A DNA stretch of 64,000 bases from Acanthosoma haemorrhoidale (taxonomy: Eukaryota; Arthropoda; Insecta; Hemiptera; Acanthosomatidae). Made by a program: the position numbers and the translations under genes. The stretch covers positions 82,171,189-82,235,188 of the forward strand of contig OV884009.1 of NCBI GenBank assembly GCA_930367205.1, given 5' to 3'. The notes under the pieces were generated by a model, which did no database searches, was not told the DNA's origin, and worked only from the letters and a program-made list of their open reading frames with translations. Shown here one piece after another: positions 24,660 to 37,114 of the stretch (position 1 is its first letter; every line of letters begins with the position of its first letter).

Positions 24660-25015
24660 CTCTATATATTTACCGAGATCGCATCGTCGTTTATTGAGAA
24701 ACGAACCTTCACAGTATCTGCTTGAAATTGCTTCGATTCGGAAAATAGTCGTGGGTCTACCTCAGGGCTCATGCATCAGTCCAATAATTTTCAACCTGTT
24801 TGTTAATGAACCCCCCTCCTCTCCTAAAAATACTAAAACAGCCTTAAACCACTTTGGTTACAAGCTCATTTAGGAATGACACAATAACAAAAATAGTCTT
24901 GGGGCTTGAAATTAAACCTCTAATAAAGAAGCTTCATATTCAAATACAAAGAAATAGCGATATATAGTAGTACACTTAGACAAACAATTGACTTATCCAG
25001 AATGTCAAATTAAAA
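24660..25015 (+). pseudogene. Diverged non-LTR reverse transcriptase fragment
   Basis: Contains GLPQGSCISPIIFNLFVNE, the RT palm block before the catalytic site, and after a gap of the right length FGY where FADD is expected, then a VHLDKQLTYP thumb block. The catalytic Asp pair is lost. Several stops. It is distinct from the main Jockey-like family and may share its source with the fragment at 33,420-33,640. Confidence 0.7.
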
Positions 25016-25424
25016 AAAAAAAAAAAACGCAAGCACTAATAAAATTATTCCTGTAAAACTCTGCAATTTGTCTTTTATTAACGTGTATGTGTAAAGCATG
25101 AAGCTCCACCAGCAAAAAAAACCTTTAAAAACTTTTTTATAATTGCCCTATCTATACCAGAACGAAATATATGCATGACAAGTTAAATTGAATGGAAATC
25201 ACATAAACAGAACATATTTTATTACAATAGTGCTAACATGTCGAGCTAAAATTATTGATAAACTTACTTATTTTAATGTACTATTTGTTTTATTCGCATT
25301 ATATTTTTTTAAGCTATGCATTACTTTTTATTTAGTTTGGTTTTTGTCAGTCGTTCTGAAATTAAAAAGTTGGTTCTTAACTTAACCTCATAATAATGAA
25401 GACTATATTGGTGGTAATCCACCG

Positions 25425-25427
<3 letters not shown>

Positions 25428-25504
<77 letters not shown>
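25428..25504. repeat. (TA)n microsatellite
   Basis: About 75 bp of nearly perfect TA repeats with one phase slip near 25,486. Confidence 0.95.
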
Positions 25505-26672
<1,168 letters not shown>

Positions 26673-26774
26673 GAGAGAGATTGTAATTTCTTTTTGTTTA
26701 TGTACAATGAAAAAGATAGATTGAATAGATCATTTATTCAATTAACTATTACAATAGATAGCCAATTAAATACT

Positions 26775-26964
26775 TTTGACGCGGCTGAATGAGGAGCGTA
26801 GGGGACTCAAGACTCCTCTTTCGCATGCAAGGGAGGTGACAAGCAAGAGACCTCCACCTCTGGGCTGTTTTTAAATACTGTATGAATAAGCGAGTGAATG
26901 AAAATTGTAAATATATTATGAATGAGAACATTTATCACAATTACTCGAAATACAAAAAATAAAG
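26775..26964 (+). mobile_element. Jockey-like LINE 3' terminal fragment
   Basis: Matches the 8.7 kb 3' UTR: GACTCAAGACTCC, CTTTCGCATGCAAGGGAGG, then GAATAAGCGAGTGAATGAAA and TTTATCACAATTACT. It ends directly against the Tigger-like element at 26,967. Confidence 0.75.
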
Positions 26965-26966
26965 TA

Positions 26967-27871
26967 CAATCTCGGTGATTCGTGGTCAGTGTCTCGTTAA
27001 TTCGTGAATCCCGTTTATGCTTGGTCCCTTGGAAAAATCGTGGTTATTCGTAAAAAAACAAAACAATGCTTATCGGCCCCATCGGTAATTCGTAACGATT
27101 TTCGTACCCAAGACCACTTAAACGCCTTATAATTCTTAAGTATATGTTGACAATCCCGTTTATTCGGAAAAAAACTTTCTCCTCCCCACTCTTCAATTAT
27201 CTTAATCACGTTTCTTTTCATTGTATCTGTCTGTATCACGAGTCTGTTTGTATTAACATTGTATTCGATATCCTTAAGTTTTACTTAAGTTCAGTGTGGT
27301 TTCGCCATGAGCTCAAAGTGTCTGTCCATTTGTGAAAAGAAGGAGATTATAAAAGCCGTTGTTGATGACGAGAAAAAAATGGGGCAAGACGCTTTAATGT
27401 TCCTCCATTTACACCAACGTCGATTTTAAAGACGAAGGAGACCATCGCTGGAGTACCTTCAAGCAGTAAAATGAAACAGCAAAATACCAGCGGCTTCCCT
27501 GAACATCAACGATCACTTGCCGCATGGACTTCGCAGTGCCGACAGTTAAATGTCCAAGTTGGGGCCAAATGTTTTGCAGAAAGATTAGGCATAGAAAATT
27601 TCAGAGCGAGTGACGGATGGTGAACGTACGAGTGTAAGTGGTAAAGTTTGTTTAGAATAGAAAGACAAATTAAGAATAACTGAGTACACTCATATGTTAG
27701 TTTGTTGTTTTTTATTTTGTATTGTTGATGGAATTTTAATAAAAACAGATAGACCCGGTGATTTGAATTGTTCCTTTTTTTAACCCTCAATAGTTCTTAA
27801 TCCCTCCATTTCGAACAACTCGATAATTCTTGATAAGCCCTCGGTCCCTCGACATTACAAATTATGTACTG
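26967..27871 (+). mobile_element. pogo/Tigger-like element, short internal-deletion derivative
   Basis: TA|CAATCTCGG at the left and the inverse of TA|CAGTACATAA with GTCGAGGGACC at the right are candidate ends. Both flanks give the TA typical of the Tc1/mariner/pogo superfamily. The left end contains repeated CTCG..AATTCG blocks as in Tigger ends. At about 905 bp it can hold only the DNA-binding part of the transposase, so it would have relied on a full copy elsewhere. Boundaries are inferred by eye. Confidence 0.5.
27307..27635 (+). pseudogene. pogo/Tigger transposase, N-terminal DNA-binding region
   Basis: Starts MSSKCLSICEKKEIIKAVVD, the CENP-B-like first helix-turn-helix. A one-base loss after QDALMF shifts the frame into NVPPFTPTSILKTKETIAG, then FPEHQRSLAAWTSQCRQLNV and FAERLGIENFRASDGW, the second (CENP-B/Tc5-type) DNA-binding domain. 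The catalytic DDE domain that should follow is missing and a stop comes right after GW. The ATG choice matches the usual start of the family. Confidence 0.85.
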
Positions 27872-28119
27872 TAGATACGAACTTTAAACGAAGTATTACG
27901 AAACATATTAATAGTAAATATTTTAATGTCTTTGAAATTCTATTTGTGCTGCCACTATTAAAATGTCATCAACCATTGGGAAAATTAGAACTTAAATTAT
28001 TTTGTCTGTACTTGCCGTTACTAGATATGTCATGTGCAAGTGGTTTAGTGCAGTATACTTATAAGGTGGGATCAGTCAGCTGTACAGATAAGCTTGTTTT
28101 GTTTTTTTAATTACAATCT

Positions 28120-28330
28120 AGCCTAACATAGCATTGACTGATTGTAATATATGATCTCATTCATACTATATATACAATATTGCGTTTAATTTCTCATTCA
28201 CACAGTATTCACATTAGATACACGTACAAAATAGACGTATGCACAAATCCCAGGGATCTTCCAGAATCACCTGCCACCTCCCTAGCAAAATAGAAGGAAG
28301 CAGGGATCCGAGACATCGAGACCGAGACAG
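28120..28330 (-). mobile_element. Diverged Jockey-like 3' UTR
   Basis: In plus-strand view: GATTGTAATATATGATCTC, ATTCATACTATATATACAAT, CTCATTCACACAGTATT, ACACGTACAAAATAG, AATCACCTGCCACCTCCC. Shares its subfamily features with 12,540-12,790. Confidence 0.55.
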
Positions 28331-28877
28331 ATAGAAGTTTGTGAATAAATTTAATTTCTCTTGGATATGGTAACCGATGGTATGTTTATGCATTGTCTAC
28401 AAGGTGTCTGTGTCAAAATAGATATTCAAAATAATTATACAGAAGCATTGTTTGAATGTTTCTTTGTTATTGACGTGCATACCCGTTATTATTTATATAT
28501 TAATTATAGATTTATGCATGGGCTATCATCCTTGGGTGCATATTATTCTATTATGATTGCGCCACGCGATTATGAGCAAACGGTACATTATCAAATCCTC
28601 AATCTAGATCAAGAATCCAATCTAATATTAGGATTTATCATTTTGAGAGTTTGGGTGGTTGGCTGAGCTCGTATAGGGTTTTAGGTGTTCGTTGGTTTGA
28701 TAAAAAAACAAAACAGATACCGTTTATTACACAGTCAGTCAGTTAATTTGTGAAAGTTATGAAATTATAGATGGAGGTATAGCGTATAATATTTAGTGTA
28801 GCGATGAATTTTGAAAATACTGCGATATCATAAAACACCATCGTCCCAGTAATCCTATATTATATTTGAAAACTTCT
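28331..28877. other. Unassigned stretch with a 101-codon ORF
   Basis: The ORF at 28,361-28,666 (+) begins MDMVTDGMFMHCLQGV. It follows a repeat edge and shows no domain, signal peptide or codon pattern that I trust. Chance or a decayed repeat is as likely as a gene. Confidence 0.3.
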
Positions 28878-29172
28878 TTATTGTAATAAAATTACAATCT
28901 GCCTTATTGGACAACAAGTAAATGTGATAAATTTTCTCATTTATACGATATTTACAATTTTCATTCACTCGCTCATTCATACAGACCTCATATACATTTA
29001 CATATTATTTACAAAAAGCCCAAAGACCTCCAAATCCACATGGTTGTAACCTGTCTCACATGCAAAAGAGGAAGCGGAGTCCTAGGAAGTCCATTACGCT
29101 CCTCCGTCAGCCACGTCACTGGATACGAGCCAGTGAAGGCTGACTAAGAGCGTGAGAGCCATTGACGCTCTC
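28878..29172 (-). mobile_element. Jockey-like LINE 3' UTR fragment
   Basis: Plus-strand view runs from GTAATAAAATTACAATCTGCC through CACTCGCTCATTCATACAG and GTCAGCCACGTCACTGGATA to GCCATTGACGCTC, all family 3' UTR. It lies about 320 bp upstream of the fuller copy, in the opposite orientation. Confidence 0.75.
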
Positions 29173-29491
29173 CCAGTAATCCTAAAGAAAAATATCTATC
29201 AAGTGTTGGGACTCAAGTGGACTATAATTATTAACTTTATTAACATTTTTTTTCAAACGTGTACCCTCTCAACTTTTGCATCGATGGACTAAATTAATTA
29301 AATTAATCGAATTAAAAAAATAAAGATTCTAATAATACGGTATCAAATTAAATATCTCCACTTCTTAGCTTATAATATTTCTTACACGTTGGTACTTGTG
29401 GACCGGTGTGCTATAAATACAAAATTTTATCAAACCCCATTTTCGTAAAGTGAGTTATATAATTTTTTGAAAATTTCACCTAATTTCCTAG

Positions 29492-30217
29492 ATGATTAGA
29501 AACCTGCATCCCACTACGCCAGCGGGTGAGATAGAGAAGAAGCTCTTAAGCTTAGGATACAAGGTTCGCCAAATCACGAATGTGCTCCGTGAGGAAAGGC
29601 AAGAAAATAATGCAAGCATCAAGACACCACTGCCCTTATTCTTTGTGGATCTAGAGCAAACACCTGGAGTGGAAAAAATCTACGAGGTTACCCACTTGTA
29701 TTACACAAGAGTACAGGTCGAAAAGCCTTACACGAAACGCGATATAGTTCAATGCCATAACTGCCAGGCATATGGGCACACAAAATCATACTGCTACCAC
29801 CCTCCCAGGTGTGTAAAGTGCAGTGGGCAGCACAAAAGCGAACTTTGCAAGAAGCCCCTAAAATCACCTGCTGTATGCGTTCTTTGCCAGCAAGGACATC
29901 CGGCCAACTACAAGGGCTGCGAAGCTTACAGAACGCTGAAGTCCAGGACAGAACAACAACGTCAGCCAGAAGAGGAAAAACTAGTAACAAGAAGCGGTCC
30001 AGCCAGAAACTTGAGGCCTTCTGTCTCTTTCGCTGATGCCGTTCGCAACAGAAAGCAGTCACAGGCACCGCCCACTCCCTGTCCGCAAGATCACCTTTCC
30101 CAGCATTCCATTCATCCCGTTAACCCTCAAGCTCAATCCCATCCTCAACCACAGATATCGCATATTCCTCCACCTTCAAGTTCTTCGGATCTCACCAGCC
30201 TATTGTTAATAGCATAA
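29492..30217 (+). CDS. Gag-like ORF1 of Jockey-type LINE, N-truncated
   Basis: This intact 241-codon frame encodes a nucleic-acid-binding Gag-like protein that packages LINE RNA. Residues 1-70 resemble the region preceding the zinc knuckles in arthropod Jockey gags (RNLHPTTPAGEIEKKLLSLG). Three zinc knuckles follow: C88-C91-H96-C101, C107-C110-H114-C119 and C129-C132-H136-C143. The C-terminal third is rich in Pro, Gln, His and Ser. A TAG sits directly before the ATG and upstream sequence does not extend the domain, so the N-terminal half usual in this family is missing and the ATG is probably an internal methionine. The broken ORF2 follows about 110 bp downstream in the same orientation. Confidence 0.85.
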   Translation: MIRNLHPTTPAGEIEKKLLSLGYKVRQITNVLREERQENNASIKTPLPLFFVDLEQTPGVEKIYEVTHLYYTRVQVEKPYTKRDIVQCHNCQAYGHTKSYCYHPPRCVKCSGQHKSELCKKPLKSPAVCVLCQQGHPANYKGCEAYRTLKSRTEQQRQPEEEKLVTRSGPARNLRPSVSFADAVRNRKQSQAPPTPCPQDHLSQHSIHPVNPQAQSHPQPQISHIPPPSSSSDLTSLLLIA

Positions 30218-30329
30218 CTCATTCCTTACAGAGTTCAGAACCCTAATTACCCCTCTCGTTTCCCTTCTTATAAATCTTGTCTCCTACCTTATTCCCGTTA
30301 AACAAAATCCATAAGTGGATCCTCCCGAC

Positions 30330-31190
30330 TCCTTATCCATTCTCCTTTAGATTGCGAATGGTGTTCGCACCCACACTAACGAACTGACAGCAATACTCCA
30401 CGACAAAAACATCGATGTAGATCTCATTACTGAAACAAGACTTACGAGTAAACGACCATTTACCGTTCGACAGTACCAGACTTATCGAACTGATCACCCA
30501 GATGGAACAGCTCACGCAGGTACCACTGTCATTGTCCATAACTCCATATCCCACCACATAGTTCCTCAGGTAGCACATGATTTCCTTCAATCCACTGCAG
30601 TGTCAATCACCACCTTCACTTTTCCCCTTACACTGGCATCAGTGTACTGCCCTCCCAATAAATCCATTTCCGACTCCCAATTCATCTCCTTTCTAGACTC
30701 CATCAGACATCGTTTCCTTGTGGGTGGGGACTTTAATGCGAAGCACCAACACTGGGGGTCAAGATCCACAAATACACGAGGACGTGCTTTGCTGTCTGCA
30801 CTCACATGGAAACATTGCTCCACTATCACTCCTGGCACAGCCACCTATTGGCCATCCGATTCTAACCGAAATCCTGATCTCCTTGACTTTTTTTTTACAA
30901 TAGTTTAGGAACACTAAACTATTCACTTACGCGCCTCGATGACCCCTCCTCTGATCATAGTCCTTTATTATTAACCATTTCCCTAAGACCAATTCACAAA
31001 CTGTCTCCTCCTTCATTTATTAGGGGCCCAGTTGACTGGGACCACTTCCGCCAGCTTCTTACAGAGTCCGTAAACCTCAAATTGTCCCTGAAAACATCCC
31101 AAGACCTAGACGGTGCAGTGCATTCTTTCACTACTCTGGTCCAGAGGTCGGCTTGGGAGGCATCGTCACCCAAAAATCCACAATCATAAT
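30330..31190 (+). pseudogene. AP-like endonuclease part of Jockey-type ORF2
   Basis: The domain nicks target DNA to prime reverse transcription. A stop (TAG at 30,348) stands where a Trp before NANG is expected. The frame then holds NGVRTHTNELTAIL, the catalytic Glu in LITETRLTS, SVYCPPNK, the metal-binding VGGDFNAKHQHWGS and PDLLDFF. A run of nine T at about 30,889 shifts the frame, after which the protein continues as NSLGTLNYSLTRLDDPSSDH with the catalytic SDH. The key residues are therefore present across two frames. Another shift near 31,185 leads into the linker to the RT. The ORF at 30,587-30,844 (-) is a shadow. Confidence 0.85.
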
Positions 31191-32890
31191 CGTTTACCTC
31201 AGCATCTCAAAGACCTAATCCAATCCAAACGCCGCTCCAGAACAGTGTGGCAAAGATCCCGGCATCCTGCTGATCGCCGCTCGTACAATCAGTACTGCCG
31301 ATTGTTAAAGCGGTGATTGGCATCCTTCCGTTCAGATTCTTTCAATTCCTACCTCTCCTCTCTGTCTACCAGGGATAACTTTTTGTGGAATGTAACCAAA
31401 AAATCCTAAAGTATCAACCTGTTTCACATCTTCGTCGTGATGATGGGTCCTGGGCGGCTTCGGATGGGGATAGGTCGGAGGAATTTGCTCTGCATCTTAC
31501 CCATACTTTCACACCTCACCTTTCTCATCAAAGCCATACTCACAGCACAACTGTGGAAGATTTCCTCACTTCACCTATTCCTCTCTCGCTTCTAACAAAA
31601 GCCGTTAATCTCTCTGAGGTCAAATATCTTCTGAAAAACTTACCTTACCAAAAATCCCCTGAATACTGACCTTCTTACTCCTAAAATTCTCAAACAACTT
31701 CCTCCTAAAGCCATGATATTTTTAACCTATATATATAATTGCATTATCCGAACGACGCACTTTCCTCTCCTCTGGAAACATTCCATTATTGTCCAAAACG
31801 CCAAACCCGGTAAACCACCCAAAGACGCCTCATCTTTCCGTCCAATTAGCCTACTCCTACTCTAAAAATATTTGAGAAACTCCTACTAAAACGTCTACTT
31901 CCAATTGTTGAATCCAAAAACATTTTTCCCACACACAGTTTGGTTTCCGCCAACGACATTTCACTGCTCAACAAGGCCTTCGCGTTGTTGATCACATCTC
32001 CTGAGCCCTTGAAACCAAACAGTATTGCACTGCTGCCTTTCTTGATATAGCTCAAGCTTTTGACAGGGTTTGGCACGCAGGTTTGCTCTACAAGCTCAAA
32101 AGATATTTACCACAGACCCTTTTCCTAATCCTACAGTCCTACTTTTTAAATAAACCGCTTCTTCCAAGTCCGCTGTGGTTTAGAATACTCTAACTACTAT
32201 CCCATAAATGCAGGAGTTCCACAGGGCAGTGTCCTGGGCCCCATCCTCTATAACATGTACACCGCTGATGTCCCCTCTACTCCCAATACCTTCTTGGCCA
32301 CATTTGCAGATGACACTGCTGTCTTGTCATCCCACCCAGACCCCGACATAGCATCCCATAACCTTCAAAAACACCTTGACGAGATCGAGTATTGGTGCAA
32401 TCAATGGCGGATCAAAGATAATGAAGCAAAATGCTCCCACATTACCTTCACCCTTTGTCGCAAGTCTTGTCCACTAGTTTATTTTAATTCTATTCCTCTC
32501 CCTGTATATGAGACAGTACTTGACAAACGACTGACCTGGAACCCACATACGAGACTAAAAAGACAAGTACTAAACAGACGCTTTGGACAACTGTACAGAC
32601 TTCAAAGGACATCCTATCTCTCAATAGAAAATAAACTACTAATCTACAAAGTTATACCTAAACCAATCTGGACGTACGGAATAGAGCTATGGGGGACAGC
32701 AAAAAAGTCGAACATCAAGCGTATCCAATCCTTTCAATCAAAAGTCCTGAGAACAATAGACAATGCCCTGTATTATGTCACCAACAAAACCCTTCATAAC
32801 GATCATAATATACCCTACATTCTTGAACTGCTCCCTTTCAAGATTTGTCTATGGAAATCCGTGGTACTCCCTCGTCTTCCAAATTAGAAT
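31191..32890 (+). pseudogene. Reverse transcriptase part of Jockey-type ORF2
   Basis: Broken continuation of the endonuclease. Linker segment LPQHLKDLIQSKRRSRTVW, then after a shift KILKYQPVSHLRRDDGSW and LLKNLPYQKSPEY, where a one-base insertion at about 31,669 ends the frame. The next frame gives LLTPKILKQLPPKAM and HFPLLWKHSIIV. A small deletion damages the block before KIFEKLL. From 32,255 a 210-codon frame holds the catalytic FADDTAVLS, WCNQWRI, and a thumb with a 21-bp deletion that removes RYLGFH, then LTWNPHTRLKR and PIWTYGIELWGTAKK. At least four frameshifts make it inactive. Identity to 89-1,126 is high, so insertion was relatively recent. Confidence 0.85.
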
Positions 32891-33147
32891 AGAGTTAGTC
32901 TTCCCTGGCTTCAGAATAGACAATGTTTCCTTGTTTCACACATTTTCCAAACATGGATTCCCATCGATTCTACAGTGTTTACTGCCGGAGCAGAAGCTCC
33001 CGTGTCCTTCCTACATTCTCCATCCCATAAAACTTTATAAATTTATCGCTCCGTTATTGCTCACTCCACCACTGTCAGGAACTCTCTCTCCTGATATCGA
33101 TGCTTCAAACCATAGGAACCACTAAAGCCCTTTTATTTCAGCACCTC
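32820..33147 (+). mobile_element. Atypical 3' tail of the Jockey-like copy, shared with 35.46 kb
   Basis: Right after IPYILEL the sequence leaves the family consensus seen at 1,279, 8,491 and 59,600, and continues with about 325 bp that reappear almost unchanged at 35,465-35,791. One frame stays open for about 100 codons (HTFSKHGFPSILQCLLPEQK). Another shows RSVIAHSTTVRNSLS, which resembles the end of CR1/L2-like LINEs. Both copies stop matching at GCACCTCACC. In this copy AATAAA-like sequence follows. Confidence 0.75.
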
Positions 33148-33419
33148 ACCGAAATAAATATTCAATTAGATTTAATAAAGAAATAAATATATTCCTATAA
33201 TATTTCGTAGTGGGGTATTAAATTCATTGAGGCGTCCTCGTTAATAATTTGTGATGTGGGATGTAATAAAACAAGTAATTGAAATTGGATGATGAATTAC
33301 ACTTGACCAGAATTCTTTGGGGTTTTTTTTATTGCTGTTCTCTCAATGATAATCTCAATGAATGGGTATAAAAACATCTGTACATTTATTTCTTACAATT
33401 AGTATTAAAATATATTTTA

Positions 33420-33640
33420 TTACAGTGGCAGCCTATTGTAAAATACCTTGGGGTTTAACTACATCGCAGACTCACATACACAGCACATATAAACCATATT
33501 TGCACAAGATAACCAGCTATGTCAAAAGGAGTTCTATGCTTAATACCAAGACCAAATTGCCCATTTGCAATTCCTTTCTAAAGCCCATACTAAGTAGTTG
33601 GAGCTTAGCCAGTCACACCAATATCGGTTGATTATATTGT
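33420..33640 (+). pseudogene. Diverged non-LTR RT thumb fragment
   Basis: WQPIVKYLGV is followed, after frame changes, by a HINHICTR-like segment, KITSYVKRSSMLNTKTKLPI and NSFLKPIL, the thumb block that in the main family reads YLGFHLDKRLTW through LLIYKVILKPIW. Divergent, with stops. Likely the same older family as 24,660-25,015. Confidence 0.65.
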
Positions 33641-34259
33641 AGATATTTTATAGACCATAACCGTATAATAAAATTTATACTAAAGTGCAAACAAAGCGAG
33701 ATTTCGTTACTTCAAAATATTGCTAACATAGATACTTTATCCAAACATAAGTTTATAGGGTATAATATATTAATAAGAAATGTTTTTTTTTATTAGTATA
33801 GATATTTATTGTTAGGTTTTTATTTATATTTTTCGTAAAACAGAATTCGTATCCAATTCGTAACATATTCGTAATCATGAGTGATGCTATTAGACTTTTG
33901 TTTTTAGATTAAGTGAATTGTATTTTAGCATAAGATTACTTTTTTATGTAAATATGGGAAATAAATTAATTTCATTTAAGAAAAAACAGATTATAATTAC
34001 TATTATATTATCAATGAGAAACAATCACTATTATCAACAATAACAATCAGCTATTAGAGATAAAGCAAGCCTAAAATTATTATTATTTTTTTTATTAAGA
34101 ATAGTTAAACAAATTACATTAAAAATATTGTTGATTGGCACGGGTTTTTGAGATATGAATCTAGATTCGTAATTTAATTTTCAAGCCACTCAGTCTATGT
34201 ATCAGGTTCACTATTGTACACGTTAAGTCACTAGTGACATATTAAGACATTATTGATCA
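33641..34259. other. AT-rich stretch without recognised gene
   Basis: Low-complexity AT sequence. I see nothing supportable in it. Confidence 0.55.
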
Positions 34260-34960
34260 ACAAAAACCAACAGTCCTAATTACCCAAACACTTTCTTAAA
34301 TCCTTCTTTCCAAATTAAAATCATTAACCTTTTTTATAGTTCTATCCACCTGCTTCGATAATTTCCCTTCATATGTACACCAACAGTTGCTACCCCTAAT
34401 CAGATCCTCTCTACCCCCCTCCCCGTTAAACTGACCTTTGGAACGAATATTTCTCCTCTTCGTTTTAGTTTCTATTTTACCAATCTTCCTAAATCTATTC
34501 GCCTTTACAATGACGACTTCCCACTCAGATTAACTAGCAGTGTTTTCCAAGATTCAGGGAAACCTAGGTCTGATCCTGTACCTGGGAAAACAGAAACAAA
34601 TTTAGATTAAATGTGCCGAAAACTTAAGCGGCAGCTATTGGTTCATGTTCGCTCCTTAGATCGTTTAGAAATTTGTTTGCTTTAGTATCTAATACCCACC
34701 CTATTACTATCTGCCCCACAGTTAAAAACCTGGGAATAACTATTGACCTAATCCAGGAACCAACATATCTCCCAAATTTCTGTCAGTTTTCAACTATTCA
34801 TTCCATCACTCTCACCCCGCAGCATTTGCACGTCAACTTCTTGTATCCTCCCTCAACTTCCCCCTCTTTGGCTATGGATGTGTAGTACATGGATCCAGGA
34901 GAAAGGGCCACTCCCTGGGACTGGGACATACGTTGTAGTGAATCATAGTTTCGTTAGATT
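34260..34960 (+). pseudogene. Decayed CR1/L2-like RT fragment
   Basis: Readable blocks are TVKNLGITID at about 34,710 and, in a shifted frame, ARQLLVSSLNFPLFGYGCVV at about 34,830, followed by VHGSRRKGHS and FVRFVYT. NLGITID followed by SSLNFPLFGYG matches the thumb and post-thumb layout of CR1/L2-type RTs. It probably belongs to the family whose 3' ends lie at 4.3, 11.5 and 22.1 kb, but no overlap in this window proves it. It ends where the Jockey-like copy at 34,970 begins, which suggests that the latter inserted here. Confidence 0.55.
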
Positions 34961-34969
34961 TGTCTATAC

Positions 34970-35464
34970 AGCATCCCATAACTTTCAAAAACACCTTGAT
35001 GAGAACGAGTATTGGTGCAACCAATGGTGAATCAAAGTTGATGAAGCAAAATGTTCCCACATTACCAAACCCTCTGCCGCAAGTCCTGTCCACTAGTTTT
35101 TTTTTTCAATTCCATTCCTCTTCCTGTATCCGAAACAGTACGGTATTTAGGCTTCCATCTCGACAATAGGCTGACATGGAACCCACACAGGAGACTAATA
35201 AGACAAGAACTAAACAGACGCTTTGGACAACTGTGCAGATTACTTCGAGGGACATCCCATCCCTCAATAGAAAATAAATTACTAATTTACACAGTTATAC
35301 TTAAGCCAATCTGGGCATACAGAATAGAGATATGGGGGACAGCAAAATAGTCGAACATCAAGCGTATCCAATCCTTTCAATCAAAAGTCCCGAGAACAAT
35401 AGACAATGCCCTGTATTACGTCACCAACAAAACCCTTCATAACGATCATAATATACCCTACATT
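34970..35464 (+). pseudogene. Jockey-like RT thumb fragment
   Basis: Starts abruptly at ASHNFQKHLDE-like sequence just after the palm. Continues with WCNQW, EAKCSHIT, RYLGFHLDNRLTWNPHRRLI, NRRFGQLCRLLRGTSHPSIE and PIWAYRIEIWGTAK. A T-run insertion at about 35,096 and a stop after TAK (AAATAG) break it. The catalytic palm is missing. Confidence 0.85.
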
Positions 35465-35791
35465 CTTGAACTGCTCCCTTTCAAGATTTGTCTATGGAAA
35501 TCCGTGGTACTCCCTCGTCTTCCAAATTAGAATAGAGTTAGTCTTCCCTGGCTTCAGAATAGACAATGTTTCTTTGTTTCACACATTTTCCAAACATGGA
35601 TTCCCATCGATTCTACAGTGTTTACTGCCGGAGCAGAAGCTCCCGTGTCCTTCCTACATTCTCCATCCCATAAAACTTTATAAATTTATCGCTCCGTTAT
35701 TGCTCACTCCACCACTGTCAGGAACTCTCTCTCCTGATATCCATGCTTCAAACCATAGAACCACTAAAGCCCTTTTATTTTAGCACCTCAC
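35465..35791 (+). mobile_element. Second copy of the atypical 3' tail
   Basis: Almost identical to 32,820-33,147, with only a handful of substitutions (for example ATCCATGC for ATCGATGC), whereas the RT part upstream of about 35,330 differs more. After GCACCTCACC the two copies diverge. Confidence 0.8.
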
Positions 35792-37114
35792 CATCCAGAC
35801 AGAATATTTACCTAGCTGGGATCTAAATTATTTATTTTTACTAATAGACACTCAATTTTATTTTTTTAATTTTTTTTTTACTTTATATAACCAGATATAG
35901 TTCATCTTCCGAGACCGATACCTTCCTTATTTTTGACTAGTGTATATTTATCTTGTATGTACTAATTTAAAGAGTTTATTTTAATTTAATATAATATTTT
36001 AGTGATCATTTCTTATTTTCAACAAGAACAGCTCATCTATGATTTTTTTTACCGAAATGCTTTATAATATATATGTATATATTTTTATATCTTACTTTGT
36101 TATTTTCCTTTGTTATGTAATATTTATTTTTTGTTATTATATCCAATTTATGGGTGAGTTGTTGTAAGAGTATGTTTTTATTTCTATCTATCAATTTAAG
36201 GCAATAAAACTCCGTGGTTGGTCTGAGTCCCACTTTAAGTAACATAAGACCGTCATATGAATTTAAACATCATAAGAACTAAGCATATGGAAATACCTCT
36301 TCAGGTGGATTCAACCATGCAGGGTGCTAATGGATGTTTTGGTTTATATCATTAAAATTCACAATTGATAGATATTTTGACGAATGTTATCGTGGGATAT
36401 ACAGACAGACAACAGACGATCCCTCTACACCTGTTTGAAAGTAGAGCCTATCCCTCTGGCGTCGGTGATAACGATCCTCTGTTGTTAATGACTTGTTTTA
36501 TTATCACTTAATTATTTACTTGTCATTCCTTAAATGTCGCATATATCTCATTAACAACTGGAGCTACGGACGGTGTGAGCTATGAGGAGGTCGTAACCGG
36601 AATAGAGATCCTTGCGTCGTGGAGCACTTAAGAGGCCTGTGTGACACGCACCCACCAGACACGAGGCCGTTAAAAAAAAAAAAAAAAAGAAAAAAGAAAG
36701 AACTAAAACTATTTGAGCAGAAGCACTTTCCTAGCAGCCGCCACATCACGAAGACTGGTATTTCAGAACTGTATACTTTCAACGGAGCCCAAACATGCAA
36801 CGAAACAAGCAAAAAAGTCCACCCTCCCCCACGATATTCGCTAATCGTGAACATTTTAACATTTAATTTGCGGAAAGCACAAAAAGTTGCTTGATTGGCT
36901 GGAGCAGTTGGAACGCTATGTACTTTCTAGAAGCAGTCAGCGGGCAGTTGAGCGAAGTTAAATATTGGGCAATTTACATTGCGTTATTGGTCTATCTATT
37001 AGTTATAACTAAGGGCGTGCTTTATATGTCTTTACATTTTCTGTACCATGGATTATTATACATTCAAAGGACTTTAAAGTGAAATCAGCAATATTTTTTT
37101 GTTCCCAAATCTTT
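35792..37114. other. Unassigned stretch
   Basis: AT-rich to 36,540, then a balanced part (36,545-36,880) with overlapping ORFs on both strands around an A16 run. The minus ORF at 36,564-36,854 contains GLVSGGCVSHRPLKCSTTQG, which I cannot assign. No trustworthy gene. Confidence 0.35.

Noticed and set aside
28361..28666. Host gene of 101 codons
   Set aside because: No domain, conserved composition or flanking signal supports it. It abuts a repeat edge, so it was kept only as an unassigned stretch.
29688..30068. 126-codon minus-strand ORF
   Set aside because: Lies wholly opposite the gag-like ORF1 with its zinc knuckles and is a shadow.
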